Assembly (NCBI GenBank): GCA_021828225.1
Contig: JAKASH010000230.1
Coordinates: 1-5,738, forward strand
Direction of reading: 5' to 3'
DNA from: Acidobacteriota bacterium
Lineage (GTDB): Bacteria > Acidobacteriota > Terriglobia > UBA7540
DNA: 5,738 bases
Shown here: positions 1-5,738 of the stretch, piece after piece
How positions within the stretch are numbered: the first letter of the stretch is position 1
Layout of the letters: every line of letters starts with the position of its first letter
Translations under genes and position numbers: made by a program
The notes under the pieces: generated by a model
Database searches by the model: none
Seen by the model: the letters and a program-made list of their open reading frames with translations, nothing else
What the model was told of the DNA's origin: nothing

Positions 1-804
1 CGCGCCCTCGCCGACATAAGCAGAGGTATCATACGTCCACTTATGCCAAAGGTCGTAGTCAACCTTTGGATTGCCACGCTTGCTCCAGTTGGCACCTTCC
101 TCAGCCAGAATATAGGGAATGTTGCCATCGCTGCGCATCGTACTGAGGATCCATTTCAAGGCACGATAGGCCACTTCGCGGTATTTGTTCTGCCCTGTGA
201 CATGGTACATCCACGTAAAGATCTCGGCACCAGTGAGCGCTGACGAGATCGTGTATTGGTCACGAATCGGATGGGTCATCACGCCATTTTTGACGTGCAA
301 CCAGCCTGTGCCTAGCGCCCCGTCCTTTTGGATCATACCGTCCTTCTCGATTGAGTTGATATAGCGTTGGACGGCATCGAAGTACTCCTTCTGGCGCTGA
401 TGGTCCACGTGATGGTAAAGAGTAATAAACAGCCCCAGCGCACTGCCGGTATCCGCCAGATAAACCGTACCGTAACCTGATGCCCAGAAGCCGTTCGGCA
501 TCTGCTTCTTCAATAGGTAGTCGGCGTAAGCAATGGCGGTATTAAGGTAGCGCTGGTCGCCGAAAATATCGTATCCGGCAACCAACGTTCGCATGTAGTA
601 ACCGCCGACGAAGATAACAGGAAAGTGGCTCTTTTTTTTGACAATATAATTGCACAACTGCTTGAGATACTGGCGCGTCTGCCGACAACCAGTGCCCGCA
701 CAGAAGGGATCTTTTTGCACCGTCGAAGCGGCAGATGAAAGTGCCGGAAAGAGAAGCAACAGACATAAAATGCAGGCACATCGACGAATAGCTGTAATTA
801 CCAC
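1..804 (-). CDS. Secreted alpha/alpha-toroid (six-hairpin glycosidase-like) protein, 3' end beyond window
   Basis: An uninterrupted reading frame of 268 codons runs off the left edge, so the C-terminus is missing. The N-terminus is a Sec signal peptide: Arg-Arg at residues 7-8, a Leu-rich core at about 12-21, and a likely cleavage after LSSA (residue 25), so the product is exported. The mature part alternates amphipathic helices with Gly/aromatic-rich loops (GGYYMRTLVAGYD at 67-79, NGFWASGYGTVYLADTGSAL at 104-123, then GTGWLH at 165-170). This is the pattern of alpha/alpha-toroid proteins such as six-hairpin glycosidases and related lyases. I cannot name a family or substrate, and no catalytic pair is certain. 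GTG at 804 is chosen because AAGGAG (814-819) lies 9 bases away; the in-frame GTG at 810 would be only 3 bases away. The gene is divergent from the epimerase gene to its right. Confidence 0.8.
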   Translation of the reverse strand, partial: MVITAIRRCACILCLLLLFPALSSAASTVQKDPFCAGTGCRQTRQYLKQLCNYIVKKKSHFPVIFVGGYYMRTLVAGYDIFGDQRYLNTAIAYADYLLKKQMPNGFWASGYGTVYLADTGSALGLFITLYHHVDHQRQKEYFDAVQRYINSIEKDGMIQKDGALGTGWLHVKNGVMTHPIRDQYTISSALTGAEIFTWMYHVTGQNKYREVAYRALKWILSTMRSDGNIPYILAEEGANWSKRGNPKVDYDLWHKWTYDTSAYVGEGA

Positions 805-813
805 GCTCACCTT

Positions 814-819
814 CTCCTT
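814..819 (-). promoter_or_regulatory. Ribosome binding site of the secreted protein gene
   Basis: On the minus strand this reads AAGGAG, close to the anti-16S consensus. It lies 9 bases before GTG 804 and 3 bases before GTG 810, which favours the shorter start. Both starts leave the signal peptide intact. Confidence 0.6.
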
Positions 820-959
820 ATACGAAGCTTGAGGTCCGACTTATTGTCTCCTCGGAAGCAAGAGAATTATGTCGATCATCTACCAGACAACCGAAAAGCA
901 ATATTGCACCATTCTTCAGAGCAGAGTCGCCCCGCCCGACGTTGTACGTTACTGAATCG

Positions 960-986
960 CCCTGTTGTAGTCAAGTGAAAACAGGG
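960..986. promoter_or_regulatory. Inverted repeat CCCTGTT/AACAGGG, candidate operator
   Basis: Perfect 7-base arms at 960-966 and 980-986 are separated by 13 bases, in the divergent spacer. The geometry suits a dimeric regulator or a weak hairpin. No T-run follows, so it is not a terminator. No regulator gene is present in the window, and an arm of this length could arise by chance. Confidence 0.25.
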
Positions 987-1013
987 ATCCGCAAGGGAAT
1001 GAGGTCGTCGAAA

Positions 1014-1028
1014 TTCTGCATATCAGAA
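1014..1028. promoter_or_regulatory. Dyad TTCTG-N5-CAGAA, candidate operator
   Basis: Perfect 5-base arms flank CATAT, giving a short near-palindrome. A third TTCTG half-site follows at 1033-1037. It sits about 165 bases before the epimerase start. Regulator binding is inference only. Confidence 0.2.
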
Positions 1029-1180
1029 CGATTTCTGAGGCGACAGAGCAGCGAGCTTGCATCTGCACCTGACATGTCATTACACTGGATAACGTTCATC
1101 CTGGCCAATTCGTCTCGATCCCGAGTCGGCCGCAAGGAAATGGACTGCCTTGCCGCTGGAGGCGGGCGAAAAACGTACAC

Positions 1181-1184
1181 GGAG
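1181..1184 (+). promoter_or_regulatory. Ribosome binding site fixing the epimerase start
   Basis: GGAG lies 6 bases before GTG 1191 and 9 bases before ATG 1194. The upstream ATG at 942 and the downstream ATG at 1305 have no comparable site, so this element supports starting at 1194 (or 1191). Confidence 0.55.
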
Positions 1185-1193
1185 AAATACGTG

Positions 1194-2585
1194 ATGAGTT
1201 CAATCAGAAGTTCGTTAGGAGGTCTGTCTAAGGGCCCTACACCCGAGAAATCGTCGGAGGCGCATACCTCCAGCACGGTATCGCAACTTGCAGGCACGCC
1301 GCTAATGAAACTGCGAAATCAATACCGATCCGATCTCTTCGATGATTTCCTGCCCTTTATGGACAAGTATGTGATTGACCATCAATATGGCGGTTTCATG
1401 TGCAACACGGATCGCGAGGGCACTCGGTTGGGCGAAAGGAAAGAAGCTTGGTTCGAAGGTCGGGGAATCTGGGTTTACTCGTTCCTTTTTGGCCATTTTG
1501 GGCACAACCCCCAGCATCTAGAGGTTGCCCGAAAGTCAGTCCAATTTCTCTTGAAATCGAAACCTTCCGAGAAGGACGCTCTTTGGCCCTCGATTTTCAG
1601 CCGGGAAGGAAAGTCGCTCACTCCGCCGGCAAAAACTATTTTGGGTGAACTATTCATTGCCGAGGGATTTGCCGAATTCTCCAAAGCGACAAATGACCCG
1701 GCGTATTGGGATCAGGCGAAGGCGATTATTCTCAACTGCGTCCGAATTTACGATCGGCCCGACTACGATCCCGATGTAGTCGCTGGCTACAACGATCTCA
1801 TGGCGAGATTCGGGTCGGTCTTGCCCACGTATCTGAATCCGAAGATCGTCGCAATGTACAGGGGGCCTAAGGTGATTCCATTTCCGGGGGCCAGAGCCCA
1901 GGCTGTCTCGATGCTTTTGATTCGCACTATTTCGCAGATGCTCGAAACACGGTCGGATCCCGATTTGGAGGAAGTTCTCCGGCATTGTATCGACGACGTG
2001 ATCAACAGATATTTCAATCCCGAGTTTCAACTTAACAACGAATTGCTGAACCACGACTATTCGCGGCCGACAAATGAGTTGGCCCAGTTTGTTTATGCTG
2101 GCCACGCGATTGAGACTTTAACAGAACTTCTTATGGAAGCGGTCCGAACTCGTGATGAGACACTTTTCAACACCGCAGCACAACGCTTCCGGAGGCATTT
2201 GGAGGTAGGTTGGGATAATGTTTACGGAGGACTGCTGCGGAGCCTGAACAATGTGGATGAGAACGACTGGAGCCTGGACAAAGTCCTCTGGGAGCAGGAA
2301 GAAGCGCTCAACGGCCTGCTCGTCATCGTTGAGCATACCAGAGACTCGTGGGCGAAAGAAGCCTTTGGGAAATTGTACACATATGTCCATGAGAAATATC
2401 CGCTTCGGCAATACGGATTCCCTCTGTGGATCACAGCCGCCGACAGGGAGGTGACTTTCGAGCGCCACGCCGCACGCGTCGAAAACTACCACCACCCCCG
2501 GTTCCTGATGTTCAATTTGTTGATCTTGGACCGAATGATCCATCGTGCGAAGTCAGATGAGGCAGCCCAGAACCACTCGGCGTGA
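1194..2585 (+). CDS. N-acylglucosamine 2-epimerase (AGE) family protein
   Basis: The product is 463 residues, with no signal peptide or membrane segment, so cytoplasmic. The AGE/cellobiose 2-epimerase alpha/alpha barrel is recognised from landmark motifs in order: YGGFMCNTDREG (65-76), WFEGRGIWVYS (86-96) with the substrate-binding Arg90, AGHAIE (302-307) with His304 and Glu306, WEQEEAL (366-372) with Glu370, and NYHHPRFLMF (431-440) with His433. These match the Arg, Glu and His residues used in this family for proton transfer at C2 of an aldose or amino sugar, so the enzyme is probably active; GlcNAc, cellobiose and mannose are all possible substrates. The first 37 residues are Ser/Thr-rich and look disordered. 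An alternative start at ATG 1305 would begin right at the conserved domain but has a weak ribosome binding site. The frame extends open to ATG 942, but that extension does not resemble the family. Its 3' end faces the transposase remnant. Confidence 0.88.
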   Translation: MSSIRSSLGGLSKGPTPEKSSEAHTSSTVSQLAGTPLMKLRNQYRSDLFDDFLPFMDKYVIDHQYGGFMCNTDREGTRLGERKEAWFEGRGIWVYSFLFGHFGHNPQHLEVARKSVQFLLKSKPSEKDALWPSIFSREGKSLTPPAKTILGELFIAEGFAEFSKATNDPAYWDQAKAIILNCVRIYDRPDYDPDVVAGYNDLMARFGSVLPTYLNPKIVAMYRGPKVIPFPGARAQAVSMLLIRTISQMLETRSDPDLEEVLRHCIDDVINRYFNPEFQLNNELLNHDYSRPTNELAQFVYAGHAIETLTELLMEAVRTRDETLFNTAAQRFRRHLEVGWDNVYGGLLRSLNNVDENDWSLDKVLWEQEEALNGLLVIVEHTRDSWAKEAFGKLYTYVHEKYPLRQYGFPLWITAADREVTFERHAARVENYHHPRFLMFNLLILDRMIHRAKSDEAAQNHSA

Positions 2586-2696
2586 AGAACTTGTTATGTC
2601 TCCGTTGCATGCAGAACCCGGAACAATGCCTAGGCCGTGTTTACTTCTTTGGCCGTAACTCATTGAAAGCAGGTGTGCGGTTTTGGCAGTTGGTCA

Positions 2697-3086
2697 CTAC
2701 ATGACGGTTTTCTCCCGTTCCGGGGGCCGCGGCGGATCGAGGCGTGTGATGCCAATCGCCTTCACCACGTGGGCGGCATGAGCACTCCCCCGGCTGACAC
2801 AGAGCTTGCGTTGCTGATCCAGTTGCACTTCCACACAGCGCACCGTCTCCAGCACCCGCCAGGCAAACGGCGAGGAAAGGCGACTGCCGGCGGCACCCAG
2901 TTTCTTCTCCATGGCCCGGTCCAGCAGAAACGCCAGAGCCGCCACGAACACGTCAGGTTCCACCCGCCGAGGCCAATGATGGTAAATGGGCCGCACCTCC
3001 AGCCATCCTTTCAGGTGCCGAAAGCCCCGCTCCACGTCGTTCAACTCCTTGTAGGCAGCCACGGCTTCGAGCGCCGACAGCTGCGC
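2697..3086 (-). pseudogene. C-terminal remnant of an IS4/IS1634-type DDE transposase
   Basis: About 129 codons are readable before the TAG at 2697-2699; an in-frame TAG at 3087-3089 closes the frame upstream. Near its start the sequence YKELNDVERGFRHLK fits the IS4-group Y-(2)-R-(3)-E-(6)-K signature, except that Leu replaces Arg; the Glu is the third acid of the DDE triad. The downstream part (HWPRRVEPDVFVAALAFLL and beyond) is typical of the C-terminal region of IS1634-like transposases. Full-length members have roughly 450-560 residues, so the first two acidic residues and most of the protein are missing and it cannot be active. The only possible internal start is GTG 3062, which would leave a useless fragment. 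I could not identify terminal inverted repeats or a target duplication. It lies directly downstream of the broken creatininase gene on the same strand. Confidence 0.85.
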
Positions 3087-3107
3087 CTATACGGTCTGGA
3101 ATCACGT
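3087..3107. other. Junction between creatininase 3' end and transposase remnant
   Basis: The creatininase frame ends at TGA 3102-3104 soon after its conserved ASAEKGER segment, earlier than the C-terminal helix expected for the family. The transposase-like sequence begins by about 3086. The breakpoint of the insertion or deletion therefore lies in these few bases. Its exact position is inferred. Confidence 0.5.
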
Positions 3108-3401
3108 ATCAATGGCGTGCAATGTTCTTTCTCCCTTCTCAGCCGAGGCAGCTATTGAGTGGCCGATGCCGCCGTGACGGGACCTCTCCTTAAAGGCTCT
3201 CGCTGTTGTGTCGCTCCCAGGGGCAAACATGTCGCACCCTTCAGACTCAGGTTTCATGGGAAGACCGTCCGCTTCTATCCGATTGCGGCGAACAAGTTCA
3301 GGGTGCGCCATCAACATCAGGCAAGTTTCGAGTTCACCGGAATGCGCGATGCCACCCATCGGACTTTCGCGGATCGCTCTGAGTTCCTCCGTGAACAAGT
3401 G

Positions 3402-3404
3402 CTA
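3402..3404 (-). other. Amber codon inside creatininase frame
   Basis: TAG occurs in the same frame as both flanking coding segments, after codons for VISVTY and before HLFTEEL. Creatininase relatives commonly carry Trp after this Tyr, so a TGG to TAG change is the simplest origin. Confidence 0.75.
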
Positions 3405-3506
3405 GTATGTAACACTAATCACGTTGAGGCGCAGCTGGTGAGTGGCCCGAAGCCTCTCTACGATGATTTGCAGTTTATTAATGTTTCCACCGTGCCCGTT
3501 CAACAT

Positions 3507-3512
3507 ATAAAA
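3507..3512 (-). other. Frameshift site in creatininase pseudogene
   Basis: The upstream frame reads CGC AAT TTT ATA TGT TGA; the downstream frame reads TAT ATG TTG AAC GGG CAC. One extra T in the TTTT run would fuse them into RNFYMLNGHGGN, so a single base is missing here. Confidence 0.75.
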
Positions 3513-3868
3513 TTGCGAAACCGGTGCTCGGACATTCCCAGCACAATATTCTCGCACACGCTCATAGACGTTTTCGTGTCTGCCGGCAGGGAATTGGCAA
3601 AATCCATGTGATGCCGCGAACAGACCAACCATGTTACCGGAAGCATCAGAACACCTTCCGGAAACTCTTGCTCCAGGTGTCTGGTAATGCTTTGGGTGAT
3701 GAGGGAATCCGTGGCCAAGGGCAAGTGAAGGCTATGCTGCTCCATCGACCCAAATGGAACAACAACCACAACCGAACGGTCAAGAATCGAGACCTCCTCC
3801 CATGTCATGTGCGGAAGGTACATTGCGCCTCCTACGGGAACATTTCGGATTCGAAAGATAGTAGAGCC

Positions 3869-4987
3869 TTATGGTATGCGGTACTTTTCGACCGCCTTAA
3901 GATCAAGCTCAACGCCCAAGCCAGGCTTTTGTGGGACACGGGCGAGGCCTCCCGTGATTTCGAGCGGTTCAAGAATTAGATCATCCTCGCGCACCAGTTC
4001 GCCCAGGATGTCACTGCGCTTAGTACAGTTCCGTGCAACGGCACACGCATGTAGATAGCTTGCCTCAAGGATCCCCAGGTCAACTTCGCTCCCGTGCCAG
4101 CAGGGGATTCCGGCTGCATCAGCAATATCGGCCATTCGCACAAAATTTGCCAGGCCGGCATTGAAGTTGAAGTAGTCCACCGCTTCAAGCTGGATCGCCC
4201 TGATGGTGTCCTGGAGCATTTGGCCCAATTCCATATAGGGCAAGACCACGTGCAAAGCAATCGGGAGTGAAGTCTTCTCACGAAGCAAGCGGAACCACTG
4301 CAGATTCCAGCGCGGAACGGGATCTTCAAGGCATTCAATGTTTCCCGTCTCCTCCAGTCGGCGGGCGAATCGTATAACCTCCGCAGGCCGGTCGAATCGC
4401 GTGTTTGGATCGAGCACAATGTGGAACCCGGGGCCACACGCTTCCAATACTCCTTCTGCCCAAGCACCCAGATCATCCTGCAGGTTGCACTTGAATTTAA
4501 TCCCTCGAAATCCTGCCTGGTGGCCTTCCTTTGCCTTGCGGATGGCATCAGCGGTGCTCCGCCGCCCCGTCCAGTAGTCCACTTCGACCCACTCTCGGTA
4601 TGCTCCACCCAACAGCTTATAGGCTGGAACGCCGAGCTTCTTGCCGACTAGATCAAAAATTCCTGCCTCAAATCCGTCGTACTCGCGAGACCACGGAATC
4701 GGCAAGTCGCGCAAGTTCATCTTCATGGGGTCGGAACCGATCAAGCTTTGAATGATTCCGTCCACAATCTGCGGGTTTACACCTCGATAACTCTCCCCGA
4801 TGGCTTCCAGACCTTCGTCAGTTTTGATCCGGTAAATGTACTTGTAAATTTCGTCGAACTGGATCTCCCACGCTGCTTTCCCTTGGAGGACCAGCATGTG
4901 CATTGGATCCCGGGCCTCGGGGCTGTTCACCGTGTCAGGCTTCGAGGGGACGAGGACTTTAAACTTTTCGATTGCTGTTATCTTCAT
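3869..4987 (-). CDS. Mandelate racemase / muconate lactonizing enzyme family protein (enolase superfamily)
   Basis: An intact 372-residue protein of normal family length, with an N-terminal alpha+beta capping domain (about 1-125) and a TIM-barrel domain (about 130-350). Visible landmarks are YDGFEAGIFDLVGKKLGVP (103-121), the KxK motif Lys164-Phe-Lys166 that abstracts the alpha-proton in this superfamily, Asp193 in LDPN and Glu221 in LEDP as the first two Mg ligands. Where the third acidic ligand is normally found, the sequence reads PIALHV with His246. A second conserved-looking histidine is His298 in CWHGSEVDLG. The reaction is probably dehydration or epimerisation of a sugar acid; the substrate is unknown. 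AGGAG lies 6 bases before the ATG, and the ATG overlaps the SDR stop (ATGA), which implies translational coupling. The creatininase pseudogene follows 45 bases later. Confidence 0.9.
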   Translation of the reverse strand: MKITAIEKFKVLVPSKPDTVNSPEARDPMHMLVLQGKAAWEIQFDEIYKYIYRIKTDEGLEAIGESYRGVNPQIVDGIIQSLIGSDPMKMNLRDLPIPWSREYDGFEAGIFDLVGKKLGVPAYKLLGGAYREWVEVDYWTGRRSTADAIRKAKEGHQAGFRGIKFKCNLQDDLGAWAEGVLEACGPGFHIVLDPNTRFDRPAEVIRFARRLEETGNIECLEDPVPRWNLQWFRLLREKTSLPIALHVVLPYMELGQMLQDTIRAIQLEAVDYFNFNAGLANFVRMADIADAAGIPCWHGSEVDLGILEASYLHACAVARNCTKRSDILGELVREDDLILEPLEITGGLARVPQKPGLGVELDLKAVEKYRIP

Positions 4988-5738
4988 TCCGAACTCCTGC
5001 TTGAGAGTTGTGCCAACGTCCCGGCGTCTACCGGGATATCTACGCCGGTGATTGAACGCGAGTCATCGCTCGCAAGAAACACGGCGACGCGGCCAATGTC
5101 TTCCGGCTGGATCATTCTGGGCAACGCCTGACCTGCACGAACGAAGTTTTGCAACCAGCCTTCCACGTCGTCCGTAAACTTTGCCACTACATCTCGAGTC
5201 TGCCTACCATCCACCAACCCCGGCGAAATGGTATTGGCACGGATGCCGTCTACTCCATATTGCACAGCGATCCCGCGCGTGAGTCCTCCAACGCCCGCCT
5301 TCATTGCGGAATAAAGGCCAAACCCCGGGTCGGTTGCGCGACCATGGACAGAAGCAATATTCACGATCGCCCCTCGCTTTTGCCGCTGCATGTAGGGAAT
5401 GGCGAATTTGCAGCATAACCACATGCCCCGCAGGTCAATACCCATCAACCGGTCAAACTCTTCCTCCGTAGTGTCGGCGACTGGCCGAATCAGACCGACA
5501 CCGGCATTGTTGACGAGAATGTCCAACCGATTGTGGTCTCGAATCACTTGTTCAATCAGGCTTTGAACGTCTTCTGCCTGGCTCACATCCGCACGGTGGA
5601 CATCTGCTTTGCCGCCAAGACTCTCTATTTGCGTTTGAACCTGCTCAGCAGCGGCAAAGTCAATTTCGGCAATCGCCACAGTGGCCCCCGCCCTGGCCAG
5701 TTCCATTGAGATCCCATGGCCGATGCCCGATCCGCCAC
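4984..5738 (-). CDS. Short-chain dehydrogenase/reductase (SDR), 5' end beyond window
   Basis: The frame is open to the right edge, and the first codons seen encode GGSGIGHGIS, the Gly-rich dinucleotide-binding loop, so only about 10-15 N-terminal residues are missing. Counting from the internal Met at 5706, the classical SDR landmarks follow: NNAG (66-69), catalytic Ser119 in NIAS, Tyr132 and Lys136 in YSAMK, SPG at 161-163, and the C-terminal ITGVDIPVDAG (219-229). All catalytic residues are present. The acidic Glu-Ile-Asp after the second strand (14-16) suggests NAD(H) rather than NADP(H). It is a cytoplasmic oxidoreductase of a secondary alcohol on a sugar, polyol or hydroxy acid; the exact substrate is not readable. 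Its TGA overlaps the start of the enolase-superfamily gene by four bases, so the two should be co-expressed. The Met at 5706 lies inside the cofactor-binding fold and is not the true start. Confidence 0.92.
   Translation of the reverse strand, partial: GGSGIGHGISMELARAGATVAIAEIDFAAAEQVQTQIESLGGKADVHRADVSQAEDVQSLIEQVIRDHNRLDILVNNAGVGLIRPVADTTEEEFDRLMGIDLRGMWLCCKFAIPYMQRQKRGAIVNIASVHGRATDPGFGLYSAMKAGVGGLTRGIAVQYGVDGIRANTISPGLVDGRQTRDVVAKFTDDVEGWLQNFVRAGQALPRMIQPEDIGRVAVFLASDDSRSITGVDIPVDAGTLAQLSSRSSE

Larger units (their letters stand above)
805..1193. other. Divergent intergenic spacer
   Basis: About 390 bases separate two divergently oriented genes, so both promoters should lie here. The plus-strand epimerase frame stays open back to ATG 942, but that stretch encodes a Ser/Arg/Cys-rich sequence unlike the AGE fold and is treated as non-coding. 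The minus-strand frame across 971-1297 is likewise judged a chance opening. I found no -35/-10 pair good enough to call. Two short inverted repeats are listed separately. Confidence 0.5.
3102..3823 (-). pseudogene. Creatininase-family amidohydrolase, broken by frameshift and amber codon
   Basis: Joining two frames gives a near full-length protein of about 240 codons (family usually 240-270). ATG 3823 has a strong AGGAGG four bases upstream. The first part (codons 1-105) carries FGSMEQHSLHLPLATD, whose Glu28, His30 and Asp39 match the spacing of the metal ligands of creatininase, and CSRHHMDF. The frame then ends at TGA 3500-3502, but shifting by one base at the A/T run 3507-3512 restores YMLNGHGGN, the family's central motif. 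An in-frame TAG at 3402-3404 then interrupts VISVTY*HLFTEELRAI where Trp is expected. After it come RESPMGGIAHSGELET (another family metal/active-site motif) and ASAEKGER near the C-terminus. Family members are metal-dependent hydrolases of cyclic amides and other rings. It is third in a row after the SDR and enolase-superfamily genes, 45 bases from the latter. Decay looks recent because motifs on both sides are preserved; sequencing error could explain the frameshift, but less easily both lesions. Confidence 0.87.

Noticed and set aside
942..1193. In-frame upstream extension of the epimerase gene (84 codons)
   Set aside because: The encoded Ser/Arg/Cys-rich sequence does not resemble AGE proteins, and a good ribosome binding site sits just before 1194.
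1650..2105. Minus-strand open frame of 151 codons
   Set aside because: It is antisense to the well-supported epimerase gene and has no recognisable motif.
2586..2696. Possible terminator between the convergent epimerase gene and transposase remnant
   Set aside because: I saw no GC-rich stem followed by a T-run; the repeated GGCCGT there is a direct repeat, not an inverted one.
2673..3158. Plus-strand open frame of 161 codons
   Set aside because: It lies antisense to the transposase remnant and creatininase tail; its His/Pro/Arg-rich translation matches no family.
3843..3856. Small hairpin TTTCG-GATT-CGAAA between the enolase-superfamily gene and the creatininase
   Set aside because: The stem has only five pairs and no following T-run, so it is too weak to call a terminator or regulatory element.
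3524..3979. Plus-strand open frame of 151 codons
   Set aside because: It is antisense to the creatininase and the end of the enolase-superfamily gene, and has no motif of its own.
3976..4608. Minus-strand open frame of 210 codons
   Set aside because: It is a shifted frame within the intact enolase-superfamily gene, whose own frame carries all the motifs.

Overview
The window is a moderately GC-rich bacterial accessory region carrying sugar and sugar-acid type enzymes plus one decayed insertion sequence. This mix (AGE-fold epimerase, enolase-superfamily dehydratase, SDR, creatininase-family hydrolase, secreted alpha/alpha-toroid protein) is often seen in soil or aquatic Planctomycetota, Verrucomicrobiota and Acidobacteriota. 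That placement is only an impression from gene content; nothing in the window fixes the phylum.

Layout, left to right. (1) Positions 1-804, minus strand: a secreted protein with a Sec signal peptide, running off the left edge. (2) Positions 805-1193: a divergent spacer with two small dyads. (3) Positions 1194-2585, plus strand: a cytoplasmic N-acylglucosamine 2-epimerase (AGE) family protein with the family's catalytic arginine, glutamates and histidines in place. (4) Positions 2697-3086, minus strand: the C-terminal quarter of an IS4/IS1634-type DDE transposase, without its front. (5) Positions 3102-3823, minus strand: a creatininase-family gene that has the metal-binding motifs but is broken by a one-base frameshift and by an amber codon at a position expected to be Trp; its 3' end lies about 15 bases from the transposase remnant. 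(6) Positions 3869-4987, minus strand: an intact mandelate racemase / muconate lactonizing enzyme family protein. (7) Positions 4984-5738, minus strand: an SDR oxidoreductase running off the right edge, whose stop overlaps the start of gene 6 by 4 bases.

The SDR, the enolase-superfamily enzyme and the creatininase read as one operon transcribed leftwards (4-base overlap, then a 45-base gap with a strong ribosome binding site). A plausible reading is oxidation of a sugar or polyol by the SDR, dehydration or isomerisation of the acid by the enolase-superfamily member, ring or amide opening by the creatininase, and sugar isomerisation by the nearby AGE protein; the substrate cannot be read from sequence. 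The hydrolase step appears to have been lost recently, since its motifs remain readable across the two lesions. No tRNA, rRNA, CRISPR array or convincing terminator was seen.
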